DNA of 12,480 bases from Glomus cerebriforme (lineage: Eukaryota > Glomeromycota > Glomeromycetes > Glomerales > Glomeraceae), in assembly GCA_003550305.1 (NCBI GenBank), contig QKYT01000321.1:1-12480 (forward strand). Direction: 5' to 3'. Positions 8,060 to 12,480 of the stretch are shown piece by piece. Numbering within the stretch: position 1 is the first letter of the stretch; the number at the start of each line of letters is the position of its first letter. A model generated the notes under the pieces. The model worked only from the letters and a program-made list of their open reading frames with translations. It was not told the DNA's origin and did no database searches. A program made the position numbers and the translations under genes.

Positions 8060-8452
8060 TTAAGCTCCTGTGATAGTCATAGCTTCTTCAAGTAAAACCT
8101 GGTATTGAGTAGTACCAATTCTTGAGATCATAGTCAAAGTTATGTTTCTAAAGTGATTAATTAGTTCAGTTCCCAAAAATTCAAAAATATAGTATGTACT
8201 AACTACTACTTTTTGATAATAAGACGATAGTAGCTTTATACAAAGGACTCTTTCTGTTAAGGTAAAAGTCAATATACCAAGATTCAGGAGAATTTTTACA
8301 TGGGTTCTTCTACTGACAGCTCTTCTCAATTGTCAAAAAAGAGAGTTAATTTGTTGGCTAGAAGATTTATCTTCATTTTGCAGAATAATATTAAGATTTG
8401 TAACAACATTATTTCTTTGGAGATCTTCAAGTATGTGGTCGTAGTTGTTCAT
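8060..8452 (-). pseudogene. unrecognised helical protein fragment, one in-frame TGA
   Basis: An ATG at 8452-8450 opens a frame (MNNYDHILEDLQ...) that continues to a stop at 8060-8062, about 130 codons. A TGA at 8333-8335 is the only interruption. Reading on through it is supported because the frame stays open on both sides and the composition is coding-like (QLRRAVSRRTHVKILLN...). An Arg codon CGA changed to TGA would explain it. It is mostly predicted helical, with no signal peptide and no motif I can name. It starts about 22 bp after the stop of the gypsy pol fragment on the same strand. It may therefore be a 3' accessory ORF of that element or an unrelated gene remnant. I do not assign a function. 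Confidence 0.4.
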
Positions 8453-8473
8453 TTTTGCTTCAAAAAATTACAA

Positions 8474-9778
8474 CTAGGAGTTGCCAATTACTCCTATCTT
8501 TATATATTTTAGAAAACTTCCATTTACAGGAGTTTTTAGGACTTTTCCTGATAATTTCCTTAGTTTATAAGTGTCATTTCCAATTATATTATAGATGTAA
8601 TATGGTCCTTTCCATTTGGGGCTTAATTTTTCAGACCATTGTTTATCTAGAGTAGCACGATAGTATAAAACTTGATGACCAATCTTAAATTCAATTTTTT
8701 TTTTTAATTTCTTATCACGGAAATCCTTTTGTTTTTGCTGCTCAGCCTTGATCTGCTGTTGCACATCATTTCTAACATCCAATAGGTGCATTATTTGATG
8801 ATTTATGTGCTCAATTAAGTTAGATTCCTCCTCCATTTCTGTATTATCGGTGGGTAATTTTGCTTCTCTCCTCCTCTCCAACCTCTAACTGATAAAACTT
8901 ATTCCTTAAAGGAATTTCACTTATTAAGTCTTGGCTGTAGGACTGCCTTGGTCCTTCAAGGATCAGAAGTAGGCCTCCTAGAAGGCAGCTCTAGCCTCTA
9001 GGACCATTTACACAAGAAAAAATGGGGATATCTTTGTGATCAAGTGAGAACTGGTATGATAAGCAAAAAGTACAGGAGCTATAAACTTATCCCAATTATT
9101 CAAATGATTTGTGACAGTTCATGACAGGGCTTCTATTAAAGTATGATTAAACTGCTCAACAAGTCCATTGGTCTGTGGATGGTAAGGAGTTGACATTAAG
9201 TGTATAATTTTCAAGAGCTGATTATTAAAATGAGTTTCTCAATCAGTTAAGATTTTTCTGGGACAACCGTGATGACAAATAATACTTTTATAAACAAAGG
9301 TCACAGTTTCTTGTGCGGTAACTTCTTTCACAGGTTTAGCTTCTGACCATTTAGTCATGTAATCCATTGTGACAATTATATATTTGTTTCCTTGAGATAT
9401 TACATTCAAGGGTCCTATGTAATCAATTCTAATTTGATAGAAAGGTGATCCAACTGGAATTGGATGTAAGAGTTCTTGTTACTTAGATTTTCCTTTTATG
9501 ACTCTACGTAGGAACTAATATCTTGAAACATCTAAGGCCAAAAGAATCGCTTCTTCATCTTATCCATTATTTGATCTTTGGAAGCATGTGCTGCTGTAGG
9601 ATCATTATAGAACATATAGAGAACTGGTTCCATTTTATATTTTTGTACTACTTTAATTAAATTGTTCTGGTTGTTTCAATCTTTCTTAAATAATAAATTG
9701 TTTTTAACTAAATAATAGTTTGATTAGTTCTGTATCTGCTTTTGCTGTGTTTTCCTAAAGTTTAAAGGAAATATACTA
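8474..9778 (-). pseudogene. Ty3/gypsy pol 3' part: zinc finger, integrase core, C-terminus
   Basis: Reverse-strand reading from 9778 downward gives KVVQKYKMEPVLYMF and PTAAHASKDQ, the His-pair half of the integrase zinc finger (one His now Tyr). Then comes FFWP; the following Cys pair is lost with a frameshift near 9490-9520. The core then reads well: RIDYIGP (first Asp, about 9415-9428), CPRKILTD (second Asp, about 9242-9265) and PYHPQTNGLVEQFN (Glu, about 9150-9190). In-frame stops at 9479, 9239 and 9119 fit Gln/Arg codons after C to T changes. After SPFFLV the frame is interrupted for about 140 bp. It then resumes REAKLPTD and the C-terminal domain (KIGHQVLYYRA, PKWKGPYYI, GKVLKTPVNG) to the stop at 8474. 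Reverse transcriptase and RNase H are absent, cut off at the LINE poly(A) at 9779. Confidence 0.9.
8885..9012. repeat. palindrome-rich stretch interrupting the integrase
   Basis: Three short palindromes follow each other: 8901-8915 (ATTCCTT-A-AAGGAAT, perfect), 8946-8961 (CCTTG/CAAGG) and 8977-9002 (CCTAGAAGGC/GCCTCTAGG, one indel). CTGCCTT at 8943 also pairs perfectly with AAGGCAG at 8982, offering an alternative fold. The stretch is clearly richer in G+C than its flanks. It replaces the few residues expected between FFLV and REAKLP, so it is probably an insertion. Its exact limits are unknown. Confidence 0.5.
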
Positions 9779-9789
9779 TTTTTTTTTTT
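9779..9789 (-). other. poly(A) tail of the retroposed unit
   Basis: Eleven T on + (A11 on -) mark the junction between the LINE-like 3' end and the gypsy fragment. In the orientation of the unit the tail reads CTTTT followed by A11. Confidence 0.75.
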
Positions 9790-9808
9790 AAAAGACAAGT
9801 TAATCGTA

Positions 9809-9814
9809 TTTATT
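9809..9814 (-). terminator. AATAAA polyadenylation signal
   Basis: TTTATT on + reads AATAAA on -, 19 bases upstream of the A11 tract. That is the usual spacing between signal and cleavage site, supporting a processed transcript. Confidence 0.6.
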
Positions 9815-9957
9815 ATAATTATCAAATTTCATATAAGAAAACATAATTACTAGTAGATAAATCACGAATATACCCTCTATATAAGAAAATAAGAAAAGCA
9901 TAACTTGTCACACAAAGAGAAGATTCAAGAGGAAAACCTTGTAACCAAGAGTTTACT

Positions 9958-12345
9958 TCAATTCTTATCTAACTCTTCCCAACCCTGTACCTGTGAATTA
10001 TCAAAATGACTAACTATTCTAACTATTCTATCTAATAATCCCTTGTGTAAATCTAAATTTAAATCTATATTTTCATAAAATGAACTATTGTACATGCCTT
10101 CTACTAATTTTGATAATCTACAAAGTTTTTTAACTACAATGTTCCCTTTTTTAAAACCCTCCTTAATTACCTTGTGCACACTATCTTTCCATCTAGTTTC
10201 AGTATAAAGGTCACGTGAAGCAGAACTCTCGATTGGAAGGTTGAATTCGTCCATAGGAGTGTCACCTATATAATGGTGAACTTTGCTGGGTTTGGGCGGA
10301 TGAGTGGAAGCAGGAAAGGAAAGAAAAGAGACCTCAGCTACAGTAAGCATCACTTTCCAATCTTTGAAAATCTTGTTTCTTGATAACCAAATGAATTTGT
10401 GGAAAGTTTGTATAAGGAATGTTGTAAGTTTGTTCAAGATTTGTAGGGTGATACGATTAGAAAGGACAATGTCATGAATCTTATTAAACGTAGTGGTGGC
10501 ATGAATGGATTGTAGGGAGTAAAATAGCAACCAATCCTTATTGTCAAAATCAAAGCGAGCTTCTGATATAAAGAAATTTTGGAGAAAGGAGAATAGAGCG
10601 TCCTTTACTCTTGTAGGATTTTCTTTATCTTTGAAGGGGTTCCAGTTGGTTATAAATATCAGGAGATTGTTAATGGTTTTTGATTTGGCTGCTTCCTATT
10701 TAGATGACAAGCTAGGAATACTGTTGAAAGCAGTAGCACAGATTGGGATAGAGGGCGACGAATTACGGTGCTTATTATAATGAGATTTTAGAAAGGCATC
10801 TCTGTCAGTCCAATTGGTGCCTCTGGAAATTCCTTTGATTTTGAGTTTATTAATAAATATATTAGAGCTGTTACAAGCATTAAAGAGATCAGATTCTGAT
10901 GTGAATTCTAGGTAAATATTATTGTCGTCAGTTCTTCGATAAACGTTTTTGAGATTCATCACGTCTTGAAGATGGTCTTTAATGTATGCTAGGTCATGTT
11001 TAGTGAAAATCCTGTGAATTTTCCTACATGTTTATTTCGATTTTTGATGTCAGATTTCTTGAAGTAGGCTGGTGAGAGTCTAAAGACATCTTTATCAATT
11101 GTGATGGACCATGTTTGTTTCAAAAGGTTGCTGGAGATTGTAAAGAAGATGTTCTTGCATTGCGCTTTTTGGTCAACGGTATGTTTTGACGGATGGCGAA
11201 GTTAAAAGGGTTTGCCTTTAAGTAGGTATCTAATTGCTTGTTCTACAGTGTCTAATTCAATATTAAATGGGACATTGATAATTTTGAATTCTCTGCATGA
11301 AACTTTGTCTCTACCTATACGATAATAAGTTTTTGGGATAAGTTTCATTCTTCCTGTGTGATGACCATATTTGAAGAAGTTTGCAGCCTTTACCAGGCCT
11401 TCGTGTTTAGAGAATTTGACTATAACGGAAGGTACTGATTCGGTGGAGCAGTAATTAACACTGGAGAAGTGATCAAATTGTCGCATGAATAATTCGATGA
11501 AAGTAAGTAATTCCTTGTGGTTTTTGATGGATGAATCTAATTTAATATCTTTCACTGCAATAAAGCCATCATAGGTATATTTAAGCAGAGGAGATAATGC
11601 GTGTTGCAAGCGATTAGAAGAAGATTCTTCTGCTTTTGTGTTTAATGGCTTTGATATTCTTGATGCATGAGTCCTTTTTGATGGTGACTTGTGCTCTTTG
11701 GATGGCAACATGAGTATCAAAGAAGAGAGGACGAATTGAAGAATCAACCTGTGAGGAAGATGTTTGAGATGGGGTGAATGAATGAGATTTATCTAAAACG
11801 CCAGTAGAAGATAAAGGCGCTAGATATCAGGTAGATAGCTGATCCGTTAGTGGATTAGGTAAGGTTGCTGATAAGTGAGTAGAATCTAATTGGTTGACGA
11901 TCATGTCGATTGATTCGTTAACAATCTCATTGAAAGTGATATCTAAAATTTCTTGAGGGATCAAAATTGAGAGATCTATTTTGTGTTCTTTAGTCGTTAG
12001 CATTTCTGGGAGTAGTAGCAGGCTCAGAAACATCTACCAGCATATCCGTGGAAACATGTGGCTGAACAACTTCAGTAGGGACAACCAACTCAGGTTCTTG
12101 TTTCGATTTCTTCTTTTTCTTGTTGTTGGCTTTCTTAATGAAAGAGTCATTTGAAGATGAAATATCCATTGGAATGGTTGAATTTGATAGATGATTTGAG
12201 GCGACTGAGGGTGACCGGTCGCTATCATTATTAATATTAGAATATACGTTGATCAGATTGAGGCATTTCAATGTCTTGCATCGAGTGGACACGTGATCTT
12301 CTGTTGGGGGCAGTTCTGGTGCTACTGTGTTATTGGGAGTTCAGG
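9958..12345 (-). pseudogene. LINE-like ORF with RRM-like folds, broken by frameshifts
   Basis: The reading is open from 12345 (no firm start; the sequence is stop-free after a TGA there). A polar Lys/Ser-rich N-terminus (KKANNKKKKKSKQEPE) follows in one frame to about 12000, then a shift to a second frame (LTTKEHKIDLSI...). Another shift by about 11650 leads to the best-kept part. This contains FKIINVPFN and DTVEQAIRYLL (11220-11310), like the first strand and helix of an RRM. A second RRM-like unit follows with NIYLEFTSESDLFNAC (about 10870-10920). In-frame stops occur at 11202 (TAA) and 10696 (TAG, probably CAG before), with a frameshift near 11000. The C-terminal 190 residues (FLIQTFHKFIWLSRNKIFKD...) recall the tail after the zinc-binding part of LINE polyproteins; this is less certain. 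RNA binding is inferred from the folds. Confidence 0.55.
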
Positions 12346-12401
12346 CTATACATGAAACTGAAATGAAAATGGCAAAGTCAAAATGATCAAAAAAAATTCC
12401 A
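12346..12401. other. junction between LINE-like ORF and minisatellite
   Basis: Short non-coding interval. AAAGTCAAAATGATCAA at about 12375-12391 resembles a degenerate unit of the minisatellite that follows. Confidence 0.4.
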
Positions 12402-12480
12402 CGAAGGTCAAAATGAATTACGAAGGTCGAAATGGATTATGAGGGTCAAAATGAATTACGAGGGTCAAAATGAATTACGA
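12402..12480. repeat. 19-bp minisatellite, four units, continuing past the window
   Basis: Units start at 12402, 12421, 12440 and 12459, and CGA of a fifth is at 12478-12480. The consensus is CGA(A/G)GGTCAAAATGAATTA. All differences between units are transitions. It lies just 5' of the LINE-like ORF in that unit's orientation. Confidence 0.95.

Larger units (their letters stand above)
9779..12345 (-). mobile_element. LINE-like retroposed unit lacking reverse transcriptase
   Basis: On the reverse strand a long decayed coding region (12345 down to 9958) is followed by a 3' untranslated part of about 170 bp. An AATAAA signal and an A11 tail come next. The A tail abuts the gypsy pol fragment exactly where that gene is cut. 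This is what insertion of a polyadenylated RNA copy by target-primed reverse transcription leaves behind. No endonuclease or reverse transcriptase motifs lie between the ORF start and the tail. The 5' limit is uncertain; a 19-bp minisatellite begins at 12402. The region is less A+T-rich than the rest of the window, suggesting a separate and more recent origin. Confidence 0.65.

Noticed and set aside
8300..8655. Two ORFs on +
   Set aside because: They lie antisense to the integrase C-terminus and the 8060-8452 fragment, which have better coding evidence.
10541..10780. 79-codon ORF on +
   Set aside because: It is antisense to the LINE-like ORF, which continues on - through a single TAG at 10696.
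12034..12228. 64-codon ORF on -
   Set aside because: It is a frame shadow of the Lys/Ser-rich N-terminal region of the LINE-like ORF.

Overview
The window is a transposon-dense, AT-rich eukaryotic region with no intact gene. The mix of decayed families suggests an arbuscular mycorrhizal fungus (Glomeromycota, Rhizophagus-like). These families are pogo/Tigger, a SWIM/zinc-knuckle MULE-type transposase, Tc1, a Ty3/gypsy integrase and a LINE-like RNA-binding ORF. The organism call is an inference from family resemblance and base composition; no search was run. Nothing points to a bacterium or virus, and I saw no rRNA, tRNA or CRISPR array.

Left part (1-4210). The window opens with a 45-bp direct repeat and the edge of a dispersed repeat family. 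Next is the N-terminal two thirds of a pogo/Tigger transposase on + (275-795). It runs into GATCTGA-type degenerate repeats (about 795-960 and 2066-2250). These enclose a TTCCTAAAAAAAG satellite that carries a 620-bp foldback element at 1186-1805. A MULE-type transposase C-terminus on + follows (2314-2862), then a second block of the satellite (3144-3740). A short pogo C-terminal fragment on - lies at about 4020-4205.

Middle (4211-7889). A complete but dead Tc1/mariner element fills 4213-5505, with inverted ends, a DD34E transposase and a probable TA target. Directly beyond it is the SWIM-finger half of a MULE-type transposase on - (5510-6190). After an AT-rich gap comes a 907-bp pogo-type non-autonomous element (6983-7889) with TA target duplications. 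A smaller repeat element is nested inside it.

Right part (7890-12480), all on -. There is an unrecognised helical ORF (8060-8452) and the 3' end of a Ty3/gypsy pol: zinc finger, integrase core and C-terminus (8474-9778). A palindrome-rich stretch interrupts the integrase. A LINE-like retroposed sequence (9779-12345) abuts the gypsy fragment through a poly(A) tail preceded by AATAAA. A 19-bp minisatellite closes the window.

The pieces are layers of insertion rather than a pathway. Three points stand out. Inverting about 2.3-4.2 kb would reunite two broken transposases at once. Nearly all premature stops can be read as C:G to T:A transitions. The LINE-like unit carries an RNA-binding ORF but no endonuclease or reverse transcriptase before its poly(A).
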